Positions 33,472 through 44,420 are shown, numbered from the stretch's first letter. The stretch: 64,000 nt of DNA from Halothermothrix orenii H 168 (GCF_000020485.1 NC_011899.1:1272501-1336500), one strand, 5' to 3'. Notes: a model not told the origin generated them from the letters alone. A program made the numbers and translations.

Positions 33472-35244
33472 CTAATCTATTTTTATATGGAGTTCTCGAA
33501 GCTGTTTCTCGGCAACTGTTGATGGAGCCTCTGTTAATGGTGATGATGCCTTCTGGGTTTTGGGGAAGGCAATAACATCTCTCATGGATTCTGAACCACT
33601 TAATACCATTAATAAACGATCCAGTCCAAAGGCTATACCGCCATGGGGTGGAGCCCCATAATTAAAGGCTTCCAATAAAAACCCAAATTTGTCACTGGCT
33701 TTTTCTTCACTTATATTTAAGGCATTAAAAACTTTCATCTGGAGATCTTTATTATTAATACGGATACTTCCCCCACCCAGTTCTTCACCATTTAATACAA
33801 AATCATAGGCCTTGGATCTAATTTTTTCAGGATTACTATCAAGTAATGGAATATCTTCATCTAGAGGAGCAGTGAAAGGGTGGTGTTTGGCTACATAACG
33901 ACCTTCATCCTCATCATACTCCATCAAGGGAAAATCAACTACCCAGACAAATTTATAAACACCATCAGGAATTAAACCCTCTTCCCTGGCAATCTTAAGT
34001 CTGAGGTTCCCCAGAGCATCAGCGACAATCGAGGGCTTATCGGCTACAAACAGGAGTAAGTCTCCAGTTTGGGCACCCATTTTTTCTTTTATGCCTTCAA
34101 GCTCTTTTTCAGATAAAAACTTGGCAATCGGTGACTTAAGACCATTTTCCTTTAAAGCAATCCAGGCAAGGCCTTTAGCTCCAAATATTTTTACATAATC
34201 TGTATAACCATCAATCTTACTCCTGGGTGAGATGGCACCACCTTTAAAGTTAATGCCCTTCACCTGACCTCCATCCTTTACAACCCCGCTAAAAACCCTG
34301 AATTCACTATCTTTGACTACATCAGAAACATCCTTTAGTTCCATACCAAACCTTAAATCAGGTTTATCTGAACCAAACCTATCTATTGCTTCCTGGTAAG
34401 GCATAACAGGAATTTTTTCCGGAATCTCAATATCAACAAGGGCAAATAATCTTTTCATAAGACCATTTACCAGTGAGAAAACATCCTCTTTATCTATAAA
34501 TGACATTTCAATATCAATCTGGGTAAACTCCGGTTGTCTATTTGCCCTTAAATCTTCATCCCGGAAACAACGGGCTATCTGAAAATATCTTTCAACCCCA
34601 CCTACCATTAGCAGCTGTTTAAAAAGCTGGGGAGACTGGGGCAGGGCATAAAAATGACCGGGGTGAATTCTACTGGGCACCAGATAATCCCTGGCTCCTT
34701 CCGGAGTACTACGGGTTAAAATCGGCGTCTCAACTTCCCAGAATCCATTGTCATCAAGGTAATCCCGGGTAGTCTTCATGACCCTGTGTCGGAGTTCTAA
34801 ATTCTTTTTCATGCGGGGTCTCCTCAGGTCAAGATATCTATACTTTAACCGCAAATCCTCCCCTACATTTATATCATCATCTATTTCAAAGGGAGGGGTC
34901 TCAGATTCATCCAGTATTCTTAATCTATTTCCCCTGATTTCTATTTCACCGGTGGGAATGTCTGGATTAATGTTACCTTCCGGCCTCTTTTCAACCTCTC
35001 CTTCTACAGCAATTACGTACTCAGACCTCAATTCAGTAGCCTTTTTAAAAGCCCGCTCATTATTATCAGGATTAAAAACCACCTGGACAATACCAGATCT
35101 ATCCCTGAGGTCAATAAAAATTACTCCCCCATGATCTCTTCTCTTCTGTACCCAACCCATTACAGTTACCTTTTTACCTATTTGTTGGGTAGAAATCTTT
35201 CCGGCATAGTGTGTTCTCTTAAGTCCATTTATACTCTCAGCCAT
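33472..35244 (-). CDS. aspS: Aspartyl-tRNA synthetase
   Basis: The 590-residue class II synthetase has the OB-fold anticodon domain (VMGWVQKRRDHGGVIFIDLRD), motif 2 with CFRDEDLRANRQPEFTQID, the bacterial GAD insertion and motif 3 GGIAFGLDRLLMVL. It charges tRNA-Asp. ATG 35244 lies 10 nt after GGAGG; the TTG just before it is also in frame. It follows hisS by 13 nt, the usual hisS-aspS pair of Firmicutes. Confidence 0.97.
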   Translation of the reverse strand: MAESINGLKRTHYAGKISTQQIGKKVTVMGWVQKRRDHGGVIFIDLRDRSGIVQVVFNPDNNERAFKKATELRSEYVIAVEGEVEKRPEGNINPDIPTGEIEIRGNRLRILDESETPPFEIDDDINVGEDLRLKYRYLDLRRPRMKKNLELRHRVMKTTRDYLDDNGFWEVETPILTRSTPEGARDYLVPSRIHPGHFYALPQSPQLFKQLLMVGGVERYFQIARCFRDEDLRANRQPEFTQIDIEMSFIDKEDVFSLVNGLMKRLFALVDIEIPEKIPVMPYQEAIDRFGSDKPDLRFGMELKDVSDVVKDSEFRVFSGVVKDGGQVKGINFKGGAISPRSKIDGYTDYVKIFGAKGLAWIALKENGLKSPIAKFLSEKELEGIKEKMGAQTGDLLLFVADKPSIVADALGNLRLKIAREEGLIPDGVYKFVWVVDFPLMEYDEDEGRYVAKHHPFTAPLDEDIPLLDSNPEKIRSKAYDFVLNGEELGGGSIRINNKDLQMKVFNALNISEEKASDKFGFLLEAFNYGAPPHGGIAFGLDRLLMVLSGSESMRDVIAFPKTQKASSPLTEAPSTVAEKQLRELHIKID

Positions 35245-35260
35245 CAATTAACTTCCTCCT

Positions 35261-36520
35261 TCATACTAGCTTTTGCATTTCCTCTATAAGATTGGCAAGC
35301 ATAATTTCAACCTGTTCACCGGTCCTCATATTCTTTACAGTTGCTTTACCTGAATCCAGTTCACTATCACCGATTATAATAGTATAACTGGCACCTGTCC
35401 TGTCAGCAGACTTCATCTGGCTTTTAATACTTCTGCCCAGATAATCTATCTCTGCTGTAATACCTGATTCTCTTAATAAATATGTATAGTTAAAAGCCGC
35501 CCGCTTGGCTCGTTCACCAATTGTAACCAGGTATACATCAATACTGTCATTAACAGGTAACTTTATCCCCTTTTTATCAAGAGCAAGAATAAGCCTTTCA
35601 ATTCCCACAGCAAAACCAATTCCCGGAATAGACTTATTACCTATTTCTTCTGTTAACCCATTATAACGACCGCCACCAAAAATAGCATCCTGAGCACCCA
35701 GTTCTTTAAATTTAATTTCAAAGGCAGTGTTGGTATAGTAATCCAGTCCCCTGACCAGGGTTGGATCAACCCTGTATTTAATACCCAGTAAGTCCAGATA
35801 TTCCTGAACATCCTCAAAGTGAACCCTGCAATTATCACATAAATAATCCAGTATTTTAGGGGCATTTTTAATCACCAGTGAACATTCTTCATTTTTACAA
35901 TCCAGGATACGCAGGGGATTTTTATTGAGTCTTGCTTTACAATCTTTACAGAGCCTGTCCTGATGTGACTCTAAATATTGCTTTAGTTCATCTGAATATC
36001 TTGCCCGACACTCTGGACAACCAATACTATTGATAAAGACTTCTACATCTGTTAAGCCTAACCGTTTTAAAATATCGAGTCCCAGGGCAATAACTTCAGC
36101 ATCAAGGGCAGGATCATTGGAACCAAAGGCTTCAACCCCCAGTTGGTGAAACTGCCTAAATCTACCGGCCTGTGGTCTCTCATACCTGAACATGGGACCT
36201 ATATAAAAGTACTTAGTAGGCTGAACCTGTCCATAAATTTTATGTTCTAAAAAAGCCCTGACCACTGAAGCTGTTCCTTCGGGCCTTAAAGTAATACTCC
36301 GTCCACCTTTATCTTCAAAGGTATACATCTCTTTTTCAACAATATCTGTTGTTTCACCAATTCCCCGCTGAAATAACTCTGTATACTCAAATATAGGAGT
36401 CCTAATTTCTTTATAGTTATACATTTGAAAAATACGTCTTGCTGTATCTTCAATATACTGCCATTTTAAAGAAACGGGGGGCAAAATATCATTTGTCCCC
36501 CGTGGTGCCTTTACATCCAT
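35261..36520 (-). CDS. hisS: Histidyl-tRNA synthetase
   Basis: The 419-residue class II synthetase has APRGTNDILP at the N-terminus, motif 2 (YIGPMFRYERPQAGRFRQFHQ), the histidine-binding motif LVRGLDYYTNTAFEI and motif 3 with PGIGFAVGIERL, plus the C-terminal anticodon-binding domain. A Cys-rich insertion (CPECRARY, CKDCKARL, CDNCR) is present, as in many Firmicute HisRS. There is only a 55-nt gap to the upstream gene and no T-box leader is visible. Confidence 0.97.
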   Translation of the reverse strand: MDVKAPRGTNDILPPVSLKWQYIEDTARRIFQMYNYKEIRTPIFEYTELFQRGIGETTDIVEKEMYTFEDKGGRSITLRPEGTASVVRAFLEHKIYGQVQPTKYFYIGPMFRYERPQAGRFRQFHQLGVEAFGSNDPALDAEVIALGLDILKRLGLTDVEVFINSIGCPECRARYSDELKQYLESHQDRLCKDCKARLNKNPLRILDCKNEECSLVIKNAPKILDYLCDNCRVHFEDVQEYLDLLGIKYRVDPTLVRGLDYYTNTAFEIKFKELGAQDAIFGGGRYNGLTEEIGNKSIPGIGFAVGIERLILALDKKGIKLPVNDSIDVYLVTIGERAKRAAFNYTYLLRESGITAEIDYLGRSIKSQMKSADRTGASYTIIIGDSELDSGKATVKNMRTGEQVEIMLANLIEEMQKLV

Positions 36521-36575
36521 ATTATCACCCTTTTATTACAATTTTCATTGATGTGTTAAAAGCCTGGGAAATTAA

Positions 36576-38063
36576 TTATTTATTTTCAGTTCTGCCATTA
36601 TTAGTCTGGGCTTTTTCAACGGAATCTGATTTCAATTCATTATTATCCCTTGATTCATTTACCTGCTCCTGAAGTTCCTTTCTGGCCTCTTCAATCTCTT
36701 TTTGTAGTTTTTTAACTATGTCAGATTCATGTTCGGCCTCTTCTTTAGCCCCGAGTCCAGCCAGAGCAAGATAGAGCCTGTAATGGGCCTGAATATCTTT
36801 ACCGGCCAGTTCAGAAGCCTTTTTAAATTCTTTAATAGCCAGGTCTTTTTTATCAATATCAGCATATAAATTACCGAAATTGTAATGAAGATACCAGCTC
36901 TCCGAATTATCTTTAAGGGCCTCCTCAAAAACCTTAATGGCCTCCTGGTCATCTCCTTTACCATGATAAGCACGGGCCAGGTATACATAAACAATGGGGG
37001 CAGCATTATAATCTAAAGCTATCTTGAAATCATTAATAGCTTCAGTATAATTTTGTTCCTGTAAGGCTTTATAGCCATTCAATACGGGGTCATATATCTC
37101 AATATCGGCCTGCTTTTTGGTATCTCTGAGCCAGTTCTGATAGGTTCTATTCTGTTTTTGCTTTAAGAGCTGGTCTTTCAATTCTTCTCTTGACTTTTCA
37201 AATTCTTCTCCCCTGGCCAGTTTTTTATCAATGACTTTTACAATATAATAACCTTTTTCTCCTTCAATAATATCACTGGTTTTGCCCTTTTCGAGTTCAA
37301 AGGCTTTATCAAGTACTTCCTGGGGTAAAAATCCATTGTTCCTGCCAATAAATCCTAAATCTCCGTCTTTAAGTTTAAGATCAGAGTATTTTGCTGCTAC
37401 TTCACCAAAGGCCTTCCCTTCTTCTAATTCCTTTAAGGCCTTTTCAATTTTTGCTCTGGCCTCTTTTTTCTTTTCACCTTCTATATTTACAGCTATTAAA
37501 GCTGGACGAACTTTTTCGTAGGCTTCCCTGATTTCATCCTCGGAAACCTCAACCCCTTTATAAGTGTGTTCTATTGTTTTTCTGATTATATTGCTGGTTT
37601 TGATATTATGTCTAATATCTTCTTTAAAATCTTCATATTTAATACCCCTTGAATCCAGTAATTCCTTTAGCTTTTCTTCGGTTATATTATAAGCCTCCAG
37701 CATCTTATTAATCTGTTCTTTTACCTCTTTATCAGTAGGGTTTGACTCAATACCCAGTTTTTCTGCTTCCTGTAAAAGCAATTCCCGTTCAATTAATTGA
37801 TTTAATAAATTTAATCGATAGGGAACCTGTTGTTCTCTGCTTAACTGGGCAAACTGGGCATTATTCTGTAAATATTGATAATAGGTTTCCCGGGGTATAC
37901 TGGTATCATTTACCCTGGCAATATAATTAGGGTCTATAACAGATGAAGCAGCCGGGCTACTATTCCTGTAAGCTCCAAAACCTAAAAAGGCTCCTGTTAA
38001 AACCAGTGCAGCTACCACAAAATAGATAATGTATTTACTATAATTCCTTAATTTTTTAAACAT
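36576..38063 (-). CDS. Membrane-anchored parvulin peptidyl-prolyl isomerase with C-terminal TPR repeats
   Basis: The 495-residue protein has an N-terminal membrane helix (about 13-32). A SurA_N-like chaperone region (about 45-190) is followed by a PPIC rotamase domain (about 190-290, with AAKYSDLKLKDGDLGFIGR and EGEKGYYIVKVIDKK). TPR repeats (about 340-450) and a charged tail complete it. It likely folds exported proteins outside the cytoplasmic membrane. There is no lipobox Cys, so it is not a PrsA-type lipoprotein. The TPR fusion is uncommon. It is the first gene of the hisS-aspS unit and has its own promoter. Confidence 0.85.
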   Translation of the reverse strand: MFKKLRNYSKYIIYFVVAALVLTGAFLGFGAYRNSSPAASSVIDPNYIARVNDTSIPRETYYQYLQNNAQFAQLSREQQVPYRLNLLNQLIERELLLQEAEKLGIESNPTDKEVKEQINKMLEAYNITEEKLKELLDSRGIKYEDFKEDIRHNIKTSNIIRKTIEHTYKGVEVSEDEIREAYEKVRPALIAVNIEGEKKKEARAKIEKALKELEEGKAFGEVAAKYSDLKLKDGDLGFIGRNNGFLPQEVLDKAFELEKGKTSDIIEGEKGYYIVKVIDKKLARGEEFEKSREELKDQLLKQKQNRTYQNWLRDTKKQADIEIYDPVLNGYKALQEQNYTEAINDFKIALDYNAAPIVYVYLARAYHGKGDDQEAIKVFEEALKDNSESWYLHYNFGNLYADIDKKDLAIKEFKKASELAGKDIQAHYRLYLALAGLGAKEEAEHESDIVKKLQKEIEEARKELQEQVNESRDNNELKSDSVEKAQTNNGRTENK

Positions 38064-38145
38064 CCTTACACTCCTTTCAGAAATAAAAAGTGAAAACTAT
38101 ATCATTACATAATTTACTACTACAAGAAAAGTTTAACCTTTAATC

Positions 38146-38174
38146 ATTTTAACCTATTAAAACGGCAATGTCAA
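38146..38174 (-). promoter_or_regulatory. Sigma-A promoter of the parvulin-hisS-aspS unit
   Basis: Minus-strand TTGACA (38169-38174), 17-nt spacer, TAAAAT (38146-38151). The -35 lies directly after the stop codon of the upstream hydrolase gene, and the start codon lies about 80 nt downstream. Confidence 0.75.
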
Positions 38175-38175
38175 C

Positions 38176-38808
38176 TTATCCCCTTGCTGTCTCCCAGTAA
38201 TTATTTTTAAAATCACCAATAGTCGTGCTGGCACCATGACCCGGGTAAACAACTGTATCTTCAGGGAGAATCAGGATTTTATTTTCAATTGACTGTATGA
38301 GTTTTTTTTCATTTCCAAATTGAAAATCAGTTCTCCCTACTCCCCTGAAAAAAATAGTATCACCACTCAGTAAATAGTTATCTTCCTTATTATAGAGACA
38401 GATACCACCGGGACTATGTCCAGGAGTAAAAATTACTTCAAATGACAGCCCATTACTTACCCCGATAACATCACCATCACCCAGTAAAGTATCTGCTCCC
38501 TGGCAAACAATTTCCTTTCCGATAAGAAAGGAAAGATTTTTATCAGGATCCTTCAAAAATTCATTTTCCTTTTCATGTATCAAAACCTCAGCCCCGGTCT
38601 CTTCCCTCAAATACTCTACCGCTCCTATATGGTCAAAATGGGCATGTGTAATGATTATTTTTGTCAAATTAATCTTCAAATCCTCAACTGAAGAAAGTAA
38701 TTTCCGTGCTTCATCACCGGGGTCTACTATTATTCCATTACCATCTTCCTGTCCTATTATATAGGAGTTAGTATAATTGACCCCGACCGGTACTCTCTTA
38801 AAAATCAA
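38176..38808 (-). CDS. Metallo-beta-lactamase-fold hydrolase (glyoxalase II-like)
   Basis: The 210-residue protein has the metal motif THAHFDHIGAV, then TPGHSPGGICLY, LSGDTIFFRGVGRTDF and VYPGHGASTTIG, the hallmarks of small glyoxalase II-like hydrolases (YqgX type). Substrate is uncertain. It follows dtd by 14 nt at the end of the recJ-apt-relA-dtd unit. Confidence 0.88.
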   Translation of the reverse strand: MIFKRVPVGVNYTNSYIIGQEDGNGIIVDPGDEARKLLSSVEDLKINLTKIIITHAHFDHIGAVEYLREETGAEVLIHEKENEFLKDPDKNLSFLIGKEIVCQGADTLLGDGDVIGVSNGLSFEVIFTPGHSPGGICLYNKEDNYLLSGDTIFFRGVGRTDFQFGNEKKLIQSIENKILILPEDTVVYPGHGASTTIGDFKNNYWETARG

Positions 38809-38822
38809 ATAAGGTCACCACC

Positions 38823-39272
38823 TTAAAATTGTTTATTACTATCAAGTAAAATGGTTACAGGTCCATCATTTATTAGATTTACTTCCATCATTGCCTGAAA
38901 TACGCCTTCTTCTACCTTGAGACCGGTATTTTTCAGGAATTTCACAAAAGTATCATACATTTTTTCAGCATACCGGGGTTTAGCAGCTCCAGTAAAATTA
39001 GGTCTCCTTCCTTTCCGACAATCACCATACAGGGTAAACTGGGACACAGCCAGTATTTCCCTGTTAAGGTCCAGGGCAGAAAGATTCATTTTATGAGTAT
39101 CATCTTCAAAAATTCTCAGATTTACTATTTTATCTACCAGATATCTGACATCTTCTTCAGTATCACCTTCTCCAATTCCCACAAAGACAAGTAAACCCTT
39201 ATCTATTTTTCCTTTTATATCACCTGCAACAGTAACACTGGCTTCTTTTACCCGTTGAACAACAGCCCTCAT
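38823..39272 (-). CDS. dtd: D-aminoacyl-tRNA deacylase
   Basis: The 149-residue protein matches Dtd over its full length: [15 protein letters not shown], then [21 protein letters not shown] and [15 protein letters not shown] with the cross-subunit GP motif. It removes D-amino acids mischarged on tRNA. It lies 11 nt after relA, as in Bacillus. Confidence 0.96.
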   Translation of the reverse strand: MRAVVQRVKEASVTVAGDIKGKIDKGLLVFVGIGEGDTEEDVRYLVDKIVNLRIFEDDTHKMNLSALDLNREILAVSQFTLYGDCRKGRRPNFTGAAKPRYAEKMYDTFVKFLKNTGLKVEEGVFQAMMEVNLINDGPVTILLDSNKQF

Positions 39273-39283
39273 AACATCACTCC

Positions 39284-41434
39284 TTAGGTTGGTTTTGCCC
39301 GTTTAACAGAAAGAACACCAGTTATTTTTTCAAGTTTATTTATAATATCCCTCATATGCTCCAGACTGCTTAACTCCAGTGATAATTCAATTTTGGCCCG
39401 GTTATAACGGTCAGTCCTGGCCATGACCGATAACAGATTAACATCCTCTTCTTTAATAAGAGAAGTAATATCATTTAACAGAGCCTTTTTGTTAAATGCA
39501 TCTATAACCAGGTTAACTTCATAAGAATCAGTCCTGTAGTTATTCCAGTAAACATTTATTAACCTGTTTTTATCCCGTTTTGATAATTGTAGAAGATTGG
39601 GACAATCAGTACGATGAACGGAAACCCCCCTTCCCCTGGTAATATACCCGATTATTTTATCACCAGGAACGGGATTACAGCATTTAGCAATTCTAACAAG
39701 TAGATCATCCATTCCTTCAACCTTTACACCTTTACTGGTAGACTTTCTCCTCCTGGGAGTTTTCTTCAGTTTCTCAAGCTGGCTCTCTTCTTTAATCTGG
39801 ACTGAAGGCAGTTTATTTATAATAGTTTTGGGGCTAACCTGATTATAACCAATGACCTCAAAAAGCTCATCGGCATTATTTTTCCCCATTTTTCGGGCTA
39901 TTTCAACCAGTTCTTTTTCTTTTGCATCCTCTTTAAGTTCCACATTAAGTCTTTTTAACTCCCGATCAAATAATTCCTTACCTCTCTGTATTATCTGGTC
40001 CCTTTCCTGCTGTTTAAACCACCTTTTTATCTTACTTCTTGCCCTTGATGTTTTTACAAACTTTAACCAGTCACGACTGGGACCTGTACTATTTTTCGAA
40101 GTCAATATTTCTACAATATCACCATTGCTCATACGGTATTCAAGGGGGACAATTTTCCCGTTAACTTTGGCTCCAACACAGCTATGACCCACTTCTGTAT
40201 GAATATTGTAGGCAAAATCAACGGGGGTACTCCCTGTAGGAAGAGAAATGACATCACCCTTTGGTGTAAAAACAAAAACTTCATCTTCAAAGAGGTCAAT
40301 CTTTAAGTTTTCAATAAATTCCTGGGGTTCTTTGAGGTCTTTCTGCCACTCCAGTATCTGCCTCAACCAGGAGAGTTTTTCTTCAAAATCATCTTTACCG
40401 GTTTTCCCCTCTTTATATTTCCAGTGGGCAGCAATACCATATTCAGCCGTCCTGTGCATTTCCGGTGTCCTGATCTGAACCTCCAGGGGATCCCCTTTGG
40501 GACCGATTACTGTTGTATGAAGGGATTGATACATATTTGATTTAGGCATGGCAATATAATCTTTAAAGCGACCGGGAATAGGTTTCCAGATTTCATGAAC
40601 TATTCCCAGGACTTCATAACATTCTTTAACAGAATTTACAATAATTCTAATTGCTGTCAGGTCGTATATCTCATTAAAATCAACTTCTTTTCTTTTCATT
40701 TTTTGATATATACTATAAAGATGTTTAGGCCGACCATATATCTCTGCCAGTATTCCCTGGTTACCCAGTTTATCATTAAGAATTTTTATAGCTTCCTTTA
40801 TATCTCTAATTCTCTGTTTACGGTTGGCAGCAACTTTTTCTGCAATTTCATAATACATTTTGGAATCAATAAATCTAAAACTCAAATCTTCAAGCTCCCA
40901 TTTTAATCTGGACATTCCAAGGCGGTGAGCCAGAGGAGCATATATTTCCAGGGTTTCTTTAGCCTTCTCTACCTGTTTTTCCTTCGCAAGAAAGCGTAAG
41001 GTCCTCATATTATGAAGCCTGTCAGCCAGTTTTATTAAAACCACCCTTATATCCTCAGACATGGCCAGAAACATTTTCCGTAAATTTTCGGCCTGATGTT
41101 CTTCTTTTGATTTAAACTCAAGCCTGGTCAGTTTGGTCACACCATCCACTAACAGGGCTATTTCATCTCCAAACTCTTCTTCTATATTTTTACTGGTAAC
41201 TGAAGTATCCTCAACAACATCGTGTAATAAAGCAGCCGAGATAGAAATAATATCAAGTTCTAACTCGGCCAGAATACAGGCAACCCCGAGGGGATGCTCT
41301 ATAAAGGGTTCTCCTGAAACCCGGAACTGTCCCTCATGAGCATCTTTAGCAAAATTGTAAGCCCTTTTTACCAGTTCCAGATCAGGATTTGTAGTATATT
41401 CTTTTATTTTCAATAATAAATTCTTAAGCTGCAT
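39284..41434 (-). CDS. relA: Bifunctional (p)ppGpp synthetase/hydrolase, RelA/SpoT family
   Basis: The 716-residue protein has every Rel domain in order. The HD hydrolase contains [10 protein letters not shown] and is probably active since HD and ED are intact. The synthetase region contains [10 protein letters not shown] and [10 protein letters not shown]-like [14 protein letters not shown] ([14 protein letters not shown]), a zinc-finger region ([19 protein letters not shown]) and a C-terminal ACT domain follow. It makes and degrades (p)ppGpp in the stringent response. It lies 11 nt after apt. Confidence 0.96.
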   Translation of the reverse strand: MQLKNLLLKIKEYTTNPDLELVKRAYNFAKDAHEGQFRVSGEPFIEHPLGVACILAELELDIISISAALLHDVVEDTSVTSKNIEEEFGDEIALLVDGVTKLTRLEFKSKEEHQAENLRKMFLAMSEDIRVVLIKLADRLHNMRTLRFLAKEKQVEKAKETLEIYAPLAHRLGMSRLKWELEDLSFRFIDSKMYYEIAEKVAANRKQRIRDIKEAIKILNDKLGNQGILAEIYGRPKHLYSIYQKMKRKEVDFNEIYDLTAIRIIVNSVKECYEVLGIVHEIWKPIPGRFKDYIAMPKSNMYQSLHTTVIGPKGDPLEVQIRTPEMHRTAEYGIAAHWKYKEGKTGKDDFEEKLSWLRQILEWQKDLKEPQEFIENLKIDLFEDEVFVFTPKGDVISLPTGSTPVDFAYNIHTEVGHSCVGAKVNGKIVPLEYRMSNGDIVEILTSKNSTGPSRDWLKFVKTSRARSKIKRWFKQQERDQIIQRGKELFDRELKRLNVELKEDAKEKELVEIARKMGKNNADELFEVIGYNQVSPKTIINKLPSVQIKEESQLEKLKKTPRRRKSTSKGVKVEGMDDLLVRIAKCCNPVPGDKIIGYITRGRGVSVHRTDCPNLLQLSKRDKNRLINVYWNNYRTDSYEVNLVIDAFNKKALLNDITSLIKEEDVNLLSVMARTDRYNRAKIELSLELSSLEHMRDIINKLEKITGVLSVKRAKPT

Positions 41435-41445
41435 ATTTTATCCCT

Positions 41446-41958
41446 TCATTCCTGGAGTAATGTAAAAACATCATAACCTTCCAGTTTCTCTCTCCCTTTC
41501 AGATCAACTAGTTCAATTAAAAACCCTAAACTTACAATCTCTCCCTGTAATTTATTGATTAATTCTATAGCAGCCTTTACTGTTCCTCCGGTAGCCAGGA
41601 GATCATCTACCAGTAATATTTTATCACCAGGCTGAATAGCATCACGATGAATTTCTATTTCATTGGTACCATACTCCAGTTCATAACTGGTTGAAATCCT
41701 TTCAGCAGGTAATTTACCGGGTTTTCTAATGGGGATAAACCCTTTATTTAATGCTAAAGCGAGGGGAGTCCCTATTATAAATCCCCTGGCTTCAATTCCC
41801 ACAATATAATCAATATCAAAATCCTTATAATAGTCCTTCATCTTTTCAATAGCCAGGTTAAAAGCCTCTTTATCTTTTAAAAGTGGGGTTATATCCTTAA
41901 AAATGATTCCTTTTTTAGGGAAGTCCGGGATATCTCTGATAAACTTTTTTAATTCCAT
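41446..41958 (-). CDS. apt: Adenine phosphoribosyltransferase
   Basis: A 170-residue type I phosphoribosyltransferase with the Apt opening IRDIPDFPKKGIIFKDITPLL, the IEARGFIIG segment and the PRPP-binding loop ILLVDDLLATGGT. It salvages adenine to AMP. It sits between recJ and relA, a conserved Firmicute arrangement. Confidence 0.97.
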   Translation of the reverse strand: MELKKFIRDIPDFPKKGIIFKDITPLLKDKEAFNLAIEKMKDYYKDFDIDYIVGIEARGFIIGTPLALALNKGFIPIRKPGKLPAERISTSYELEYGTNEIEIHRDAIQPGDKILLVDDLLATGGTVKAAIELINKLQGEIVSLGFLIELVDLKGREKLEGYDVFTLLQE

Positions 41959-41975
41959 TGCTCTTCCTCCTCCTG

Positions 41976-44420
41976 TTAATCTTCATTCAATTTATTAATT
42001 AATTTAAATAAATTATCCTCAAAAGCAAGTGTGGAAAAACTACCAAATTCCCTTGTTGCAGTAATAGTTTCATTATAACCCATTGACCGGGATAAGTCCA
42101 GTTTTTCTGCAGGACGAGGTAATATACTAACCCTCTTTCCATTAAATTTAATTAACTCAATCTCCTTTAATATGGAGAGGCTTTTTTCTATTAATTTTTT
42201 ATTATAATTACGGTAATGCCGTTCTATCAGTTCATTTACCCGGAATTCTTTTTGGTAATAATGCTGTAAAACAGTATAAAACTTACGCAGAAACTCTTTA
42301 TCTGGTAACATTGTTTTAAGTATTTTAACATTCAGATCATGTTCTTTTTTGCCATAGATCAAATGAACCCTGAGTTTATCTTCTCGGGATACCCTGTTAA
42401 TTATGCCCTTCATCTGTTTAATTGAAAAAGGTAGAGACCAGAAAACCAGGTCTTTAACACTTAAATTTCCAGGTAATCTATTACCGGTAAATAAGAAAAT
42501 TCCTTTTTTAAGTCTATTAAACTCTTCTAATATGTCACTTCCCCCAGTATAAACTTGACCCGTTTCGGATAATTTTTGCTCGAGAGTCTTTAACAAAGCC
42601 GTATTATTTAAATATACTGCTATTTTAGAATTGTTTTCCCTTAAAGAATTTATATATTCAATTCTATTCTGGCAACCCCTTTTATCAGCAAACTCAAGAC
42701 CATCTGACTTAAAATAGATGGGATAATAATTAATACTCTCCTTTACATTAACGTCAAGTAATTGTAATTCCACTTCTTCTGCACCGTTCCAGGTGTTCAA
42801 GGTTAAATAAAAAGCCAGGTCCACCTTTTTATTTTTAAATTCTATAAGCTTATCTCCAAAATCAAAACCAATACCCTTCAAACCCTTATCAAGGGTAAAT
42901 TTTAAATGTTTTCCATCCCTGCCCACCGTCCTCAGTTTATTAAATTGCATATTACTCAGAAAAAATCTGGGTTTAGGATTACCTACCCCATAGGGCTCAA
43001 GTTGTTTAAGGGTTTTATAAAAATTTAAGTTAATTTGCCCGGGTTTTAAAATACTATCAAGTTTCAGTACTGGGATTAAATCCTCTGGTGATAAAACACT
43101 GTCCACATAATCAAGAAAAGTATCCCGGAACTGTTCTATATCCTCTTTATTTATAGCTAAACCAGCTGCCTGCTCGTGCCCCCCATAGGAAAGTAGATAA
43201 CTAGAGCAAAAATCCAGGGCTTTATAAATATTCAGCCCTTCGATACTACGACAGGACCCTTTGCCAATACCGTCTTCAAGGGAAATCATAATAACAGGAC
43301 GATAATACTTTTCAACCAGCCGTGAAGCAACTATCCCTATTACCCCGTGATGCCAGTCAGGAGAGGCCAGAACTATCCCCTTATCTTTATTTAAATCAAC
43401 AGTTTTTTCGATCATTTTTACTGCATCTTCAAAGATTTCTTCTTCTTCAGCCTGTCTGCTCTTGTTTAAATTTATTAACCTGTTAGCTATCTCTTTTGCT
43501 TTATCAATGGAGTCAGTGGTCAATAACTCAATCCCCAGAGAAGGGTCTTCCATCCTTCCCGCCGCATTTAAGGGTGGGGCCATAATATAACCGATATGGC
43601 CTGCATTTAAATCTTTACCATCCAGGCTTAACTTATCCATTAACACCCTTAACCCTTTATTAGAAGTATCATTAAGTTCACTTAACCCCCGTTTCACGAT
43701 AATTCTGTTTTCACCAAGTAAGGGGACTATATCAGCGATACTACCCAGGGAAACAATATCTATTAACCGTAATAAAAAATCAGAAATCTCATGTCCTTTA
43801 ATCTCTTTTTCAAGAGCCTGACACAACTTAAAGGCAACACCTACTCCCGCCAGGTATTTAAAAGGGTATTTGTCATCTTTACGGTGAGGATCCAGTACAG
43901 CTATAGCTGGGGGAAGCTTTTTTGCGGGCTGATGGTGATCAGTAACTATTACCTCCAGACCCTTCCGCGTAGCATACTCCACTTCTTCCAGGCCACTTAT
44001 CCCACAATCAACAGTTAACATCAGATCATAGTTTTTATTTATTATTTTATCGAGGGCTTCTTTATTTAAACCATAACCTTCTTTTAAACGATTGGGAAGA
44101 TAATAATCTACTTCATAACCAAGCCTTTTTTTAAAATATAAAAAAAGAAGGGCAGTTGAGGTTATCCCATCAACATCATAATCCCCATATACTATTATCT
44201 TCTCACCACTTTCAATGGCCGTTAAAATCCGGTCCACTGCTTTTCCCATATCTTTCATTAAAAAGGGGGAATGAAGATCCTGAATACGGCAGGATAAAAA
44301 CCGGTTTATTTCGTCCCTGTCAGTAATCCCCCGGCTATAAAGGATGGATTGTAAAACTGGTTCCAGATCATTTAAAGAACCATCCAGTTTCTGTTTAATA
44401 AACTGCCATTTTTTCTTCAT
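41976..44420 (-). CDS. recJ: Single-strand-specific exonuclease RecJ
   Basis: The 814-residue protein has the DHH phosphoesterase motifs VYGDYDVDGITSTALL, LTVDCGISG and VIVTDHHQP, the DHHA1 motif YGGHEQAAGLAI, and an OB-like domain. A long C-terminal region (about 590-814) follows. RecJ degrades 5' single-stranded ends in repair. The length is in line with other Firmicute RecJ proteins, which are longer than the E. coli form. Confidence 0.95.
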   Translation of the reverse strand: MKKKWQFIKQKLDGSLNDLEPVLQSILYSRGITDRDEINRFLSCRIQDLHSPFLMKDMGKAVDRILTAIESGEKIIVYGDYDVDGITSTALLFLYFKKRLGYEVDYYLPNRLKEGYGLNKEALDKIINKNYDLMLTVDCGISGLEEVEYATRKGLEVIVTDHHQPAKKLPPAIAVLDPHRKDDKYPFKYLAGVGVAFKLCQALEKEIKGHEISDFLLRLIDIVSLGSIADIVPLLGENRIIVKRGLSELNDTSNKGLRVLMDKLSLDGKDLNAGHIGYIMAPPLNAAGRMEDPSLGIELLTTDSIDKAKEIANRLINLNKSRQAEEEEIFEDAVKMIEKTVDLNKDKGIVLASPDWHHGVIGIVASRLVEKYYRPVIMISLEDGIGKGSCRSIEGLNIYKALDFCSSYLLSYGGHEQAAGLAINKEDIEQFRDTFLDYVDSVLSPEDLIPVLKLDSILKPGQINLNFYKTLKQLEPYGVGNPKPRFFLSNMQFNKLRTVGRDGKHLKFTLDKGLKGIGFDFGDKLIEFKNKKVDLAFYLTLNTWNGAEEVELQLLDVNVKESINYYPIYFKSDGLEFADKRGCQNRIEYINSLRENNSKIAVYLNNTALLKTLEQKLSETGQVYTGGSDILEEFNRLKKGIFLFTGNRLPGNLSVKDLVFWSLPFSIKQMKGIINRVSREDKLRVHLIYGKKEHDLNVKILKTMLPDKEFLRKFYTVLQHYYQKEFRVNELIERHYRNYNKKLIEKSLSILKEIELIKFNGKRVSILPRPAEKLDLSRSMGYNETITATREFGSFSTLAFEDNLFKLINKLNED

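Noticed and set aside
36521-36575. T-box leader before hisS
   Set aside because: Only 55 nt separate it from the preceding gene and no T-box sequence is present.
41976-44420. RecJ longer than the E. coli protein
   Set aside because: Firmicute RecJ proteins are usually around this length, so it is not anomalous.
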